Part shown: positions 1 to 9,062 of the stretch, one piece after another | Layout of the letters: every line of letters begins with the position of its first letter | Position numbering within the stretch: the stretch's first letter is position 1 | NCBI GenBank assembly: GCA_016709765.1 | Contig: JADJMD010000013.1 | Coordinates: forward strand, 744,001 to 808,000 | Length of the DNA stretch: 64,000 bases | Source: Ignavibacteriales bacterium | GTDB lineage: Bacteria; Bacteroidota; Ignavibacteria; Ignavibacteriales; Ignavibacteriaceae | Reading direction: 5' to 3' | The notes under the pieces: model-generated | Database searches by the model: none | Told to the model about the DNA's origin: nothing | The model's input: the letters and a program-made list of their open reading frames with translations, nothing else | Position numbers and translations under genes: made by a program

Positions 1-208
1 GCCATGGTTGCTTATTTGCCCCGCTTGGTGCAGAGTTGCCAACAGCAATACAATTATTAATAATTTGTTTTGAGATTTTTCTATCAGAAAAATCTCTTAC
101 TGTTCTTCGTCTTATATGTTCATTATAAAACGTTTGTGAACGCTCTAACATTTCTTCAAGCGTGTATTCTTTATAATCTGATAATGGAACTAGATTTAAT
201 GTGGGCAT
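1..208 (-). CDS. Nitroreductase-family protein, N-terminal part (cut by window edge)
   Basis: Reading the minus strand from an ATG at 206-208 gives 69 codons that run off the left edge of the window. The peptide contains RRRTVRDFSDR followed by SAPSGANKQPW, the N-terminal signature of flavin-dependent nitroreductases: an Arg-rich FMN phosphate contact and an Ser-Gly-Ala-Asn segment over the flavin. The family reduces nitro, quinone or iodotyrosine-like substrates with NAD(P)H using FMN. The catalytic remainder is outside the window, so the substrate cannot be assigned. It is divergent from the gene starting at 386, with about 180 bp between the two starts. Confidence 0.8.
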   Translation of the reverse strand, partial: MPTLNLVPLSDYKEYTLEEMLERSQTFYNEHIRRRTVRDFSDRKISKQIINNCIAVGNSAPSGANKQPW

Positions 209-385
209 AGCAGTCTCAAATTTTTAATCTAAATTATATGTATTAATTAGCAAAGTAAAGATGCATTTTCATAATTTATATTCCTTCTATCATCAATATT
301 TGCCGATCACTAACTAAGATTTTAATCTGCAGTAACTAAAAAGTAGTTTTGATTGTCTAATTGATTAAATCTTAAGGAGTCTGAT

Positions 386-1189
386 ATGAAATTAATTACT
401 AAAAGTTCAATAATTCTTGCTTTAATTATTATAGTACCCGTTAGTTATGTTTTAGCCTCATCAAAACCTGATAATAAAAAAGTAATAAAAGAGAAATCTT
501 TTCAAATCTCTCCGGGTAAAAAAATAAATGTAGATGCAGATGCAGGTGATATAATTTTTACAACTTGGAATAGATCTGAAGTTTATGTTAAGGTTTTCGG
601 TAATGATAACGCAGCTGATAAGTACGATTTTATTTTTGATGCTACCTCTGATGAGATAACAGTTACTGCGGACAGAAAAGGCGGTTGGAACTGGTTTTCT
701 AATATCAATCTAAAGTTTGAAATCAAAGTTCCTGAAAATTTTAATATCAATGCAAACACTTCCGGTGGTGATATTAAAGTTGGCGGAGTTAATGGTGGTA
801 TATATTTAAAGACTTCTGGCGGTGATATTTGGGGTGATAGATTTGAAGGAAATTTTTTCGCTAAAACTTCGGGCGGAGATATTAATCTTTTCTGCAAGAA
901 TGCAAAAATTGAAGCAAGTACTTCCGGCGGTGATATTGATCTTGAATATACAGGAATCAATCAGGGGATAGAATTAAAAACTAGCGGCGGCGATATTGAT
1001 GTAAAAATTCCAGCAGATTTTGATGCGAAGGCAGAATTAAAAACTTCCGGTGGTGATGTTGATTGCAATTTAACACTTAACAATGTTTCTAAATTGAGCG
1101 AGTCTAAAATTGATGCGAATATTAATAAAGGAGGCAAGCCTTTAATCGCAATTACATCAGGCGGTGATATTAGCGTTTACAAAAAATAA
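386..1189 (+). CDS. Exported DUF4097-like beta-repeat protein with seven TSGGD repeats
   Basis: This 267-residue protein begins with a signal peptide or signal anchor (residues 1-25, hydrophobic ILALIIIVPVSYVLA). AAGGAG lies seven bases before the ATG. The body carries seven copies of TSGGD(I/V) at residues 125, 143, 161, 179, 199, 220 and 257; the first four are exactly 18 residues apart. That spacing fits a right-handed beta-helix or solenoid, as in DUF4097/putative-adhesin proteins of Bacteroidota, which are often found near sigma or anti-sigma genes. Function is unknown and is probably in the periplasm or at the cell surface. An intrinsic terminator follows directly. The family assignment is by motif only. 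Confidence 0.7.
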   Translation: MKLITKSSIILALIIIVPVSYVLASSKPDNKKVIKEKSFQISPGKKINVDADAGDIIFTTWNRSEVYVKVFGNDNAADKYDFIFDATSDEITVTADRKGGWNWFSNINLKFEIKVPENFNINANTSGGDIKVGGVNGGIYLKTSGGDIWGDRFEGNFFAKTSGGDINLFCKNAKIEASTSGGDIDLEYTGINQGIELKTSGGDIDVKIPADFDAKAELKTSGGDVDCNLTLNNVSKLSESKIDANINKGGKPLIAITSGGDISVYKK

Positions 1190-1213
1190 TTGTTCGTATG
1201 ATCTCTCCCTGGG

Positions 1214-1243
1214 AAAGCGCATCGTTTGATGCGCTTTTTTTTT
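1214..1243 (+). terminator. Intrinsic terminator after the TSGGD-repeat gene
   Basis: A ten-base-pair stem (AAAGCGCATC with GATGCGCTTT) has a four-base GTTT loop and is followed by a T run. It starts 25 bp after the stop codon. Confidence 0.85.
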
Positions 1244-1254
1244 ATAATCCTTTT

Positions 1255-1330
1255 GTCATTTCGACCGAAGGAAGAAATCTGGAAAAAAGATGACTAAAGA
1301 TTTCTCAGTCGTGGACTCCTTCGAAATGAC
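1255..1330. repeat. Imperfect palindromic dispersed repeat, family 1, copy 1
   Basis: The left arm GTCATTTCGACCGAAGG continues to AAATCT. The right arm starts AGATTTCTCAGTCG and ends CCTTCGAAATGAC, so the two arms can pair over most of about 76 bp. A second copy with the same core lies at 3341-3440. Short intergenic elements of this kind are common in Bacteroidota genomes. No coding capacity is seen. Confidence 0.75.
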
Positions 1331-1414
1331 AATACACGTTTATGTCCGCATAAAGTTTGACATTAACCCAACTCTTTTGAATTTTGAGATTGAGAATAAA
1401 AACAATTAAAGAAA

Positions 1415-1873
1415 ATGTCTAAGAAATTTATTTATAAATATTTAACCGATGAAGAATTAAAATTAATTTCAGCAAAGATTGGTGAGATTGAAAAAACAAC
1501 TTCCGGTGAGCTTGTAATTACCTTAAAAGAAAAACGTAATCTGCTTGAAAAGCACAAATCTGTTCATTCACTTGCTGAAAAGGAATTTGTTTCTGCTAAA
1601 ATTGGTAAAACAAAAGGTTCAACCGGCATCTTATTTTTTATAATCTTTAATGTAAAAGGTTTTTCAATTCTTGCCGATAAAGGGATTAACGAAAAAGTTG
1701 ATCAATCTGTTTGGGATGAAATTGCAAAAAGCATTAGTGATAATTTTAAACAACAAAAATATTTTAACGGTTTAGTAAACGGAATAGAACAAGCAGGTAA
1801 AATTCTTGCAGCACACTTCCCTATCCAGCCTGAAGATATTAATGAACTGCCAAATGAGGTTAGGGTTAAGTAA
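1415..1873 (+). CDS. TPM-domain protein (TLP18.3/Psb32/MOLO-1 family), cytosolic form
   Basis: This 152-residue protein matches the TPM domain. TTSGELVITL forms the first strand, a conserved helix includes LAEKEFVSAKIG, and GSTGILFFIIF, FSILADKGIN and KYFNGLVNGIEQAGKIL make the core. Unlike YgcG-type members there is no signal peptide and no C-terminal glycine-rich tail or membrane anchor, so it is probably cytosolic. TPM domains have been linked to phosphatase activity in plastids and to membrane-protein assembly elsewhere; the bacterial role is not settled. It follows a dispersed repeat and stands alone. Confidence 0.75.
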   Translation: MSKKFIYKYLTDEELKLISAKIGEIEKTTSGELVITLKEKRNLLEKHKSVHSLAEKEFVSAKIGKTKGSTGILFFIIFNVKGFSILADKGINEKVDQSVWDEIAKSISDNFKQQKYFNGLVNGIEQAGKILAAHFPIQPEDINELPNEVRVK

Positions 1874-1898
1874 AAATTGTTGATAACGAAGCAATATT

Positions 1899-3212
1899 TT
1901 AGTTTCTTGTTCCTTGTATAATAGTTGCTTTACTTCCATTTAAACCAACTGTTACCACAATATTATTTTTCGTTGCAACAGAAAACAAAATTCCTTGCAT
2001 ATAGTGTTCGTTATATGTGAACCAGCTTGAACCATTAAAATGAAGTATCTCTCCGAAATCCCCCACTATAAATAAATCGTTTATATCATTGCCCCTTATA
2101 TTTCGTGTAAAATACTCTGTAAAATCACGGGGTTTATTTTTCCAATTTGCATCATTTAGTCTACTTTTCTCATATATACCGTCACCTATTGCATAATAAT
2201 GTTTACCGCTTTTAAACCATATTCCGTTCAGCGTATATTGTATGGGTTGTGAGGATAACTGTGTTATTTTTTTTGTTGAGGGGTCAATACTTAAGATAGC
2301 TCTTTCAAAACTTGAAGACACTGAAGCTACAGCAAGGATTTCATACTTATTCGTAACATTGTTATAACTTCCCCATATATCATTTATATTTAATGTTGTC
2401 CCGCTCATTATCCTAGTCCAACTGCTGCCGTTGTTATGAGCGATATTGCCATTATTACCAACTACGTACAAATCAACACCGCTACTGCCCCAGAGTTTGT
2501 TGATTGAACCTGTCAATAAAGGTCTTATTGTACAATCGGTTCTGTTATTGGTACCATCAAACCATCCAATACTTCCTCCACTTGTAAAAACAATATTGTT
2601 TTCAGAAAAAGCCCAAATAGCCTTCAATGGTGGGAATGTTACAGGATTACAACTGCTTAGCATATTTATTCTTTTTAATTCCCAGTCATTTCCGTTCCAA
2701 TGTACAGCATTGTAAGCGATTGGATCGGGGTTGCCTAGTGAATCATTCATATAAATCTCACCAACTGCCCAAATATTATTTTCATCTATTATTGAAACAT
2801 CATAGAATGTGCTGCTGCTATGCTGTCCGAACTCAAAAGTTTGCCAAGTAAAGTTGTGGCTTGTTGTATCAAGAGTTGTAAATGTAACAGGATTGCTTTT
2901 TATTTCTTTTCCGTCATCGTAAGTAACAGCATCAAACTTGTAATTTGTATTTGGTTGTAAGTTATCAAAATAAAATAATGAGTCTGATTGTCCAAGTCTT
3001 ATAGTTTGTATTATCTTATCATTTTTTTTGATATAGATATTAGCAGTTTTATCATTGTTGCCAACTTGTAATTCAATCCACGCTTCCGTGCAGGAAAAAT
3101 CTCTCAATCCTAAACCAAGCGCAGGATCAGGAAATAGCGGTCCGCGCTCATGGCAAGAGTTAAAGAGAAGAAAACTAAAACCAAATGCAAGAGAAACAAA
3201 TAAAAACTTCAT
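1899..3212 (-). CDS. Lipoprotein with FnIII-like domain and WNG-type repeats
   Basis: This 437-residue protein has an N-terminal signal ending LLFNSC, a lipobox placing the lipidated Cys near residue 20. Residues about 37-113 resemble a fibronectin type III fold (AWIELQVGN, then LQPNTNYKFDAVTYDDG). The rest has repeated blades of the pattern (I/D)W(A/V)VG followed by HxNGxxW, for example HWNGNDW, HNNGSSW and HFNGSSW, suggesting a beta-propeller. It probably sits in the outer membrane or at the cell surface. No enzymatic motif is visible. It is convergent with the TPM-domain gene (26 bp apart). Function unknown. Confidence 0.65.
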   Translation of the reverse strand: MKFLFVSLAFGFSFLLFNSCHERGPLFPDPALGLGLRDFSCTEAWIELQVGNNDKTANIYIKKNDKIIQTIRLGQSDSLFYFDNLQPNTNYKFDAVTYDDGKEIKSNPVTFTTLDTTSHNFTWQTFEFGQHSSSTFYDVSIIDENNIWAVGEIYMNDSLGNPDPIAYNAVHWNGNDWELKRINMLSSCNPVTFPPLKAIWAFSENNIVFTSGGSIGWFDGTNNRTDCTIRPLLTGSINKLWGSSGVDLYVVGNNGNIAHNNGSSWTRIMSGTTLNINDIWGSYNNVTNKYEILAVASVSSSFERAILSIDPSTKKITQLSSQPIQYTLNGIWFKSGKHYYAIGDGIYEKSRLNDANWKNKPRDFTEYFTRNIRGNDINDLFIVGDFGEILHFNGSSWFTYNEHYMQGILFSVATKNNIVVTVGLNGSKATIIQGTRN

Positions 3213-3340
3213 CCTAAACCCATAAAGAAAAATAATTACAAAGTAATTTTACAAAAAAATTTGGGAAATTCAAACTAATGTGAATTTTAGTCATAAAAAT
3301 TTTTTTTAACTTTTAAATTGTGTTATAGAAATGCAGTTTT

Positions 3341-3440
3341 TGTCTTTTCGACCGAAGGGAGAAATCTGATTGATAAGATTAATAAAGATTTCTCAGTCGT
3401 AACCTCCTTCTTCCGTAGGAATGCCTAAGGCAGAAATGAC
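3341..3440. repeat. Imperfect palindromic dispersed repeat, family 1, copy 2
   Basis: The segment starts TGTCTTTTCGACCGAAGGGA, contains AAAGATTTCTCAGTCGT in the middle and ends GCAGAAATGACC. It shares both cores with the copy at 1255-1330 but has an extra insertion in the right arm (TTCCGTAGGAATGCC). It lies between two minus-strand genes. Confidence 0.75.
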
Positions 3441-3486
3441 CTTTTATTATTTTTTAACAGTCTTTCAAAAAAAGGAGGAAAAAATC

Positions 3487-5026
3487 TTACTCATTCTGCA
3501 TTTCAAACTCATAGCTTTCGCGGTATTTTTTGATGCCATTAAAAACATACTCAGCAAATTTTTGCTGCCCCGAGGCTGAACTTAAATGTTTAGCATCTTT
3601 TGTGTTGGAAAGAAATCCACTTTCTATCAGTACGCTTGGCATTGAAGCACCAACAAGCACATAAAATCCTGCTTGCTTAACTCCACGGGAAGAAAGTGTT
3701 GGATGTTTGCTGAATTCTTTATGTAAATCCTCAGCAAATCTTTCTGAATATTTCATATAAGTTGAGTGCGCCATACTAACAAGAATAAAATTTTCATCAG
3801 TTAGCTTTTCGTAGCGGTTTGAATTTTCTTCATATTGTATTACGCTGTTTTCAAATTCGGCGATAGAAATTGCTTCTTTAGTTCTACCCGGGCGAAGAAG
3901 ATAAACTTCAAAACCATTTGCATCGCTTGGTTTTTTTTGGTATGGAGTTACAATGAATTGATATAAAAAGTTTTCCATTATTTTCATTAGCAATTTTACC
4001 ACGCTTATAAAGATCAATAAAAACATCTGTTTTACGAGTGTAAACAACTTTAACGTCTTTCATGTTTTCTTGTATCAGTTTACCAAGCTTAAGAGCGATA
4101 GCAAGATTTATATCTTTTTCTTTAACGCCGTTTACTCCGATAGCACCAGCATCTTTTCCGCCATGTCCGGCATCAATAACAATAACATCAAACTCCCACT
4201 TTTCTTTAAATTTATTTGAATTGCCGGTTCGGTTAAAAAGCTTGTTATGGATTGTGATTTGAATATCATTACTCTGCTCAATATTCATTACTTCATTTGT
4301 CGTATACTCTTTGCCCATTGTAATATTAATTACAGCATCAGCACCAACATTTTTGCTTTCTACTTTTTTAACCACTCCTTCAGTACCGATGTAATTAACT
4401 TTATCAACATCCACGCTAACTTTTCTAAAGGTTAACGTAAGTACATTATTTTTAAATGCACTTAAGTATGATGGAATACGCTTGTTGGATTTAAGAGTTA
4501 TTAAAGTTCCGTTGGCTTTTTCGTTAAGCACCATTCCTGTTATGTTAAAAGCGGATGGGTTTTCTCTTGAGGTATCGGTTCTCTCATCTTTAATTTTTCC
4601 GATAACAATTTTATTTGGAGAATTAAAACTTAATTCTTTTCCGTAAGCCATTTCAAGTGGTTTAAGCGAGTATTTAAGAGGCACATAAACTTTATTGTTA
4701 ATTAAATATGTTGATGTGGGCAGTTGAATGGCTATTTGTTTATCACCATTCTTTTCACTCAAAATTAGAAAAGGGTTTCTTGCAGATGCTTTAACAAAGT
4801 ATTTATCAAACTTAACTTCAATTTTTTGAGCTTCATCATTGTAGTAATAATTTACGCCAAGAACATCAGCAAAGTCTTTAAGTGAAAAATATATAGTTGC
4901 TTCGCGTACATAAGCTGGAATGTTCTTCATCCCATCTTTTGTAACTACAAGAACGTTGTTACCGTCTTGTGCAAATGATTGGAAAGCCAAAAGTATAGTA
5001 AAAAAGAGTATCCAAAATAATTTCAT
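3487..5026 (-). pseudogene. N-acetylmuramoyl-L-alanine amidase (Amidase_3), single-base frameshift at an A8 run
   Basis: Two overlapping frames together make one periplasmic cell-wall amidase. The N-terminal frame (5026 down to 3908) has a signal peptide ending SFAQ, a copper-amine-oxidase-N-like stalk, an AMIN-like region and the start of the catalytic domain: IDAGHGGKDAG (zinc His288), the Glu of VKEKDINL, and FISIHCNS (zinc His358). It then runs out of frame. The other frame carries the rest, from PSDANGFEVYLL to the catalytic Glu in VLIESGFLSN. The shift falls at eight As (T run 3931-3938 on the plus strand); with seven As the total is 512 residues and all catalytic residues are present. 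This may be a sequencing error, slippage, or a real lesion. It lies 13 bp downstream of the methyltransferase gene, probably one operon. Confidence 0.85.
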
Positions 5027-5039
5027 AACAAAAATTCTG

Positions 5040-5618
5040 TTAACCTAAAAAGGGGACTAACATTCCGGTTTTCTTTTTATAATTTCTAAAGAGTTCACCA
5101 AAATGTTTTTCAAGAAGTTTATCTTCTAAATATGCTCGCATAAATAAAAATGGAAGTTGTATAAGAGCCAAAGGTGCAAGTATAAAACTTAATGTAGCTA
5201 TAGCAGCACCAAAATCCATTAAGAATTGTGAAAGATATTGTGGATGTCGAATGAATTTAAATGGACCCGATGTAACAAGCTGATGATCTTTTTTAATTGC
5301 GATATCCTGCGAGAAATTATCACCCAAAACTTTTGTTGCCCAAATTTGAACCCAGGAAAAAACTAAATAAAAAGCTAACCCAATAATTCTAATTGTCTGG
5401 AACTCTGCTTTGTATTCAAGTGTTCCAACCTGAAATAAACTAACAATTAACACCACAAGAGTTATTGTAGATAATACAAGTGGTAGAGTTTGAAGATAAG
5501 TTTTGGGTTTATCTTTAAATACACCAAGTTTATCCTTAACTCCCTTTTTTGCCGCACCAACATTTGCCCCAAATGTTGCGATGATATTAAGCCCGATGAT
5601 GATATTAATTGGATCCAT
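5040..5618 (-). CDS. ICMT/PEMT-like integral membrane methyltransferase
   Basis: This 192-residue polytopic membrane protein has four to five hydrophobic segments. Its C-terminal half has the isoprenylcysteine carboxyl methyltransferase family signature: LVTSGPFKFIRHPQYL for the SAM-binding part, and EDKLLEKHFGELFRNYKKKTGMLVP at the end. Bacterial members methylate various lipid or small-molecule substrates; the natural substrate is unknown. The amidase gene begins 13 bp after it, so the two are probably co-transcribed. Confidence 0.8.
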   Translation of the reverse strand: MDPINIIIGLNIIATFGANVGAAKKGVKDKLGVFKDKPKTYLQTLPLVLSTITLVVLIVSLFQVGTLEYKAEFQTIRIIGLAFYLVFSWVQIWATKVLGDNFSQDIAIKKDHQLVTSGPFKFIRHPQYLSQFLMDFGAAIATLSFILAPLALIQLPFLFMRAYLEDKLLEKHFGELFRNYKKKTGMLVPFLG

Positions 5619-5671
5619 AACTAACTATAATGTTTGTGAAAGATAAAATACAATAACTTATGTAATAATAA

Positions 5672-5884
5672 TTAAACAGGCTTACCGTGTTTTTTCATAA
5701 TTGTAACCCATTCCTCTAATTTTAATTGTTCTGACTCTTCAATTAACATAATGGGAATATCGTCTTCGATTCTGTAACGTCTTCTTGTTTCCTTATCTAC
5801 CGAAACAAGCGTGCTACCATCAAGTACTAAATCTGCTTTTGTTTCTGGGCAACAGAGAATATCAAGCAATTCTTTACTTATCAT
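5672..5884 (-). CDS. Trm112-like small protein
   Basis: The 70-residue protein starts MISKELLDILCCPETKADL and has the RRYRIEDDIPIML segment of the Trm112/YcaR family. In eukaryotes and archaea Trm112 activates methyltransferases. In bacteria the family is widespread and usually lacks the full zinc site; here a CC pair is present but the second Cys pair is missing. It lies next to a putative membrane methyltransferase, but the substrate types differ and no partnership is claimed. The upstream 233 bp to the divergent lipoprotein gene probably hold both promoters; no clear element is seen there. Confidence 0.8.
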   Translation of the reverse strand: MISKELLDILCCPETKADLVLDGSTLVSVDKETRRRYRIEDDIPIMLIEESEQLKLEEWVTIMKKHGKPV

Positions 5885-6117
5885 AAAATTTATCCTTTTA
5901 TTGTCTTAAGATTTAATATTTCGGAATTAAATTTAACTACAAAACATAAAATCTTTACCATCCTTTTGATGGTTAATTGTTGTGTGTTGAATAATTAAAA
6001 AGTTGTTGCACAACTATTGTGATGATAACGTATTTTTCTTAGTTTTCTATCACTCAATCAATGACTAAATAGAACTTACTTAAAATCTAATAACAAAATA
6101 ATAATTAAGGAGTTTAA

Positions 6118-6759
6118 ATGAGCAATAAATTATTAGTACTTGTTTTACTTGCTTTCTCTTTTAGTTTTTTAGGCTGCGGAGAAAAGAAATCAGACTCACC
6201 ACTAGACGAATCCTCAAATAACAAAACCGATCTTGAAAACTATGCAGATAAAATGAAAGAAGTTTCAGAAGGCTTTACCGAGGGTAAAAAAGTTGATCCG
6301 GTTGATTTTAGAGAACTAAAGGCTTTACTGCCTGAAAGCATTGGGAACTTGAAGCGAAGCAATTTAGAGGGTGAAAAAGTTGCGGCAATGGGTATGAATA
6401 TTTCTAATGCTAACGCTGATTATAACGATGATGAATCCAATGTTTCGATCGATCTTAAAATTACAGATCTTGGTAGTGTTTCAGGTTTATCCGGTTTAGC
6501 TGCTTATGGCTGGTATATGGTGGATATCGACAAAGAAAATGATAATGGTTATGAAAAAACTATAACTTATAAAGGCAACAAAGGTTATGAAAAGTATAAC
6601 AATGAAAATAAAGATGGAGAGATATCAATACTTGTTGCAAAAAGATTTGTTATAGAAGCAAACGGAAATAATGTTTCTATGGATCAAATGAAAGCTGCTG
6701 TAGATATGATTGATATCGGAAAACTTGAAAGCTGGAAAGATTTTGGGGTTGAAAAATAA
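6118..6759 (+). CDS. Lipoprotein of unknown function
   Basis: This 213-residue protein has a lipoprotein signal with lipobox FLGC (Cys near residue 20) followed by a charged, Ser-rich linker. A conserved-looking core begins VDPVDFRELKALLPESIG and includes AMGMNISNANADY, then a two-layer pattern of alternating strands. AAGGAG lies seven bases before the ATG. It precedes the Yip1 gene by 50 bp on the same strand, so they may form a two-gene unit. The family was not recognised beyond its resemblance to uncharacterised bacterial lipoproteins. Acidic at the C-terminus. Confidence 0.65.
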   Translation: MSNKLLVLVLLAFSFSFLGCGEKKSDSPLDESSNNKTDLENYADKMKEVSEGFTEGKKVDPVDFRELKALLPESIGNLKRSNLEGEKVAAMGMNISNANADYNDDESNVSIDLKITDLGSVSGLSGLAAYGWYMVDIDKENDNGYEKTITYKGNKGYEKYNNENKDGEISILVAKRFVIEANGNNVSMDQMKAAVDMIDIGKLESWKDFGVEK

Positions 6760-6809
6760 TTTTGTTAACTATTTTTAAGCGCATTATTCACAAATTATAG
6801 GAGTACTAT

Positions 6810-7424
6810 ATGAATCTTGTTGACCGTGCTAAAAATATTCTTATTACACCCAAAACTGAATGGGAAGTAATAAAGAATGAACAATCAACTACAGCTGATT
6901 TGTTTACTAAATATGCAATGATTTTAGCAATCATTCCGGTTATTGCTACCTTTATTGGACAATCATTAGTTGGTGTCTCCTTAGGACCCTTTGGCTCTTA
7001 TAAAATTCCGGTTACAAACGGGCTCATTTATGCAGTTGTATACTACATTTTAAGTTTGGCTGGAGTCTATCTAATTGCATTCATTATCGACGCGTTGGCT
7101 CCATCTTTTGGATCATCAAAAAATATGGACGCTTCATTAAAAGTTGCGGTTTATTCCTACACAGCAGCATGGATAGTAGGGATTTTTAGCATCATTCCGA
7201 TACTCGGGATTTTAGGAATACTAGGATTGTATTCGCTCTATCTAATGTATTTAGGGTTACAAATAGTTAAAGAGACACCACAAGATAAATTAGTGGGTTA
7301 TCTAGTGGTTGTAATAATTATTGCCATAGTAGTTTACTTTGTAATAGGTATGATAGTAACTGCGATTGCTCTACCAAGTTTTGGAAGTTTAGACAGTTTG
7401 AAAGGTTTTAACTTAGGAAACTAA
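6810..7424 (+). CDS. Yip1-family integral membrane protein
   Basis: A 204-residue protein with a short cytosolic N-terminus (VDRAKNILITPKTEWEVIKNE) typical of the bacterial Yip1 domain, followed by about five transmembrane helices. Bacterial Yip1 proteins are uncharacterised; the eukaryotic ones act in membrane trafficking. AGGAG precedes the ATG by eight bases. It follows the lipoprotein gene at 6118 by 50 bp and is followed by a hairpin terminator. Confidence 0.8.
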   Translation: MNLVDRAKNILITPKTEWEVIKNEQSTTADLFTKYAMILAIIPVIATFIGQSLVGVSLGPFGSYKIPVTNGLIYAVVYYILSLAGVYLIAFIIDALAPSFGSSKNMDASLKVAVYSYTAAWIVGIFSIIPILGILGILGLYSLYLMYLGLQIVKETPQDKLVGYLVVVIIIAIVVYFVIGMIVTAIALPSFGSLDSLKGFNLGN

Positions 7425-7451
7425 AAAATTAAATATTGAAAAAAACAAAAT

Positions 7452-7481
7452 GCTTGCTCAGTTTAGGGGCAAGCCTTTTTT
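7452..7481 (+). terminator. Intrinsic terminator between convergent genes
   Basis: GCTTGC pairs with GCAAGC across an eleven-base loop and is followed by C and seven Ts. On the other strand the stem is also followed by a T-rich stretch, so it may serve both the Yip1 gene and the TPR gene, whose stop codon lies within the T run (7480-7482). Confidence 0.7.
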
Positions 7482-8709
7482 ATTTGGATGCTAAAAGATT
7501 TTCGAGATTTGTTATATCAGGTTCAGAATTAATTTTCTTAAAGAACTGTAATGCAAGTTTAAAGTTTTCCTTACTCTTATCTAATTTACCCATCGCATTG
7601 TATAAAACACCAAGTTCCTGATAAGTTTCAGCTCTGTTCAACTGGTTACCTGCTTCGATATTTAATCGTAAACTTGTTTCTAAATAGTTTTCAGAGAGTA
7701 TATAGTTTTGTACACTTCGCTGGATAATACCTTTAATCTTATAAACTTCTGCAATGGTGAGTTTATCATTTAACTTATGAGCAACTTCCATAGATTTGTC
7801 TGCAAAAGCGTTTGCCAAAGAAAAATCATTCATCTTAGAATATGCAAAGGCTTTACTTAAATAAACAATGCCTATGTTCTGTAAATAGTTTGTTTCGATA
7901 GCGTATGATAAGCTCTCATCAAACTCTTTTATTGCATATTGATAATCACCTTTTTTGGTATACACCATTCCAATGTTTTGATGAATTTCTGCAATTCTTT
8001 TTTTATCATCAACCTTAGTGTAATTAATAAGAGCGCGTTTGAAAAAAACCAATGCTTCATCAAAAAATCCTTTAATGCTGCTAACAATTCCTAAATTTAT
8101 TTCAATCTTCGCTTTTTCAATATAGTTTGATTCATCGTTTGATTTTTCAAGAGCTGATTCAAAATTTTCGATAGCTTTTTTAATATCGCCAAGATCACCA
8201 TGAATTGTTCCAAGTAGATTTTCGCATTTAGCAATTCCTTTAACATCGTTTACCGTAGTAAAAATATCTAACGCACGATTTACAAAACTAAAACCATCCT
8301 GCCAGTTTGCCTGCCTACTGTAAATTTCACCCACTAATAGGTGGGCATTCGCATTTAGGTCAATCATATTTTTATCATTTACAGTTAGTGCAATAATTTT
8401 TTGATTAATATCGATTGCGGCTAAAAATTCACCGTTGGTAATTGAAGCCTGGCTAATATATAGCAATAATGAGAGGAATTTTTCTCTGGGAAGATTGTTT
8501 CCAGAAAAAGTAATAAGCAAATCTACTTGTGAGCGATAATTTAATCCATCCTGAACCTTATACTCAAACTCCTTTTCTTCTTGAAATTTTTCAGCTTCCA
8601 GTTTACCACTTAAGGATGATTTGTAAAGTGAAATAAATTCATCTAGCTGATTTTTATCAAAAAAATCAGGTAGAACTTCGAATATGCTTTTATTTATTTG
8701 ATCGGTCAC
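7480..8709 (-). CDS. Tetratricopeptide repeat protein
   Basis: This 409-residue cytosolic protein has no signal peptide. It is built of about seven to nine TPR units, for example CENLLGTIHGDLGDIKKAIE, AEIHQNIGMVYTKKGDYQYA and AETYQELGVLYNAMGKLDKS, each with the small-large residue pattern at positions 8, 20 and 27. It starts at GTG (8707-8709). TPR arrays bind other proteins. No output domain (kinase, DNA-binding or cyclase) is attached, so its partner is unknown. It stands alone on the minus strand, convergent with the Yip1 gene. Confidence 0.85.
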   Translation of the reverse strand: MTDQINKSIFEVLPDFFDKNQLDEFISLYKSSLSGKLEAEKFQEEKEFEYKVQDGLNYRSQVDLLITFSGNNLPREKFLSLLLYISQASITNGEFLAAIDINQKIIALTVNDKNMIDLNANAHLLVGEIYSRQANWQDGFSFVNRALDIFTTVNDVKGIAKCENLLGTIHGDLGDIKKAIENFESALEKSNDESNYIEKAKIEINLGIVSSIKGFFDEALVFFKRALINYTKVDDKKRIAEIHQNIGMVYTKKGDYQYAIKEFDESLSYAIETNYLQNIGIVYLSKAFAYSKMNDFSLANAFADKSMEVAHKLNDKLTIAEVYKIKGIIQRSVQNYILSENYLETSLRLNIEAGNQLNRAETYQELGVLYNAMGKLDKSKENFKLALQFFKKINSEPDITNLENLLASK

Positions 8710-9062
8710 TGTGTGTTTTGAACTGCAAATGTTATTAATTCTATAGTTTTACTGCTAAACTTTGGCAACAGTTATGCCAAGCTTTTATAAACCAGTGTAA
8801 TATGTAAATATCTAATTTATTACCGCTTTTAGAAATAATTACCCTATAAATCAAGTAATTATTGCGTTAGTAAAAAAATTTTAACGTCTCATATTCAAAC
8901 AAACGAACAGTGTTAAATTATATTACAAATAATGCACTAAGGTTATTATCGATATAAAACTAAAATAGTTTAGTACCGCACTCCTTTTTTTTATAAATTA
9001 TTAATGTAGCGTCTGTAATAATTTATTACTATTAAACAAAACAGGAATTAAACGGCTTTTCA
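8710..9062. other. Intergenic region between divergent TPR and ppk2 genes
   Basis: This 353-bp, strongly AT-rich stretch separates divergent genes and should hold both promoters. No open reading frame, RNA gene, strong hairpin or convincing promoter consensus was seen. Confidence 0.6.

Noticed and set aside
583..960. A long open frame (125 codons) on the minus strand inside the TSGGD-repeat gene
   Set aside because: Its repeated ISPPEV units are the mirror of the TSGGDI repeat in the other strand, no ribosome site is visible, and the plus-strand protein has a signal peptide and terminator.
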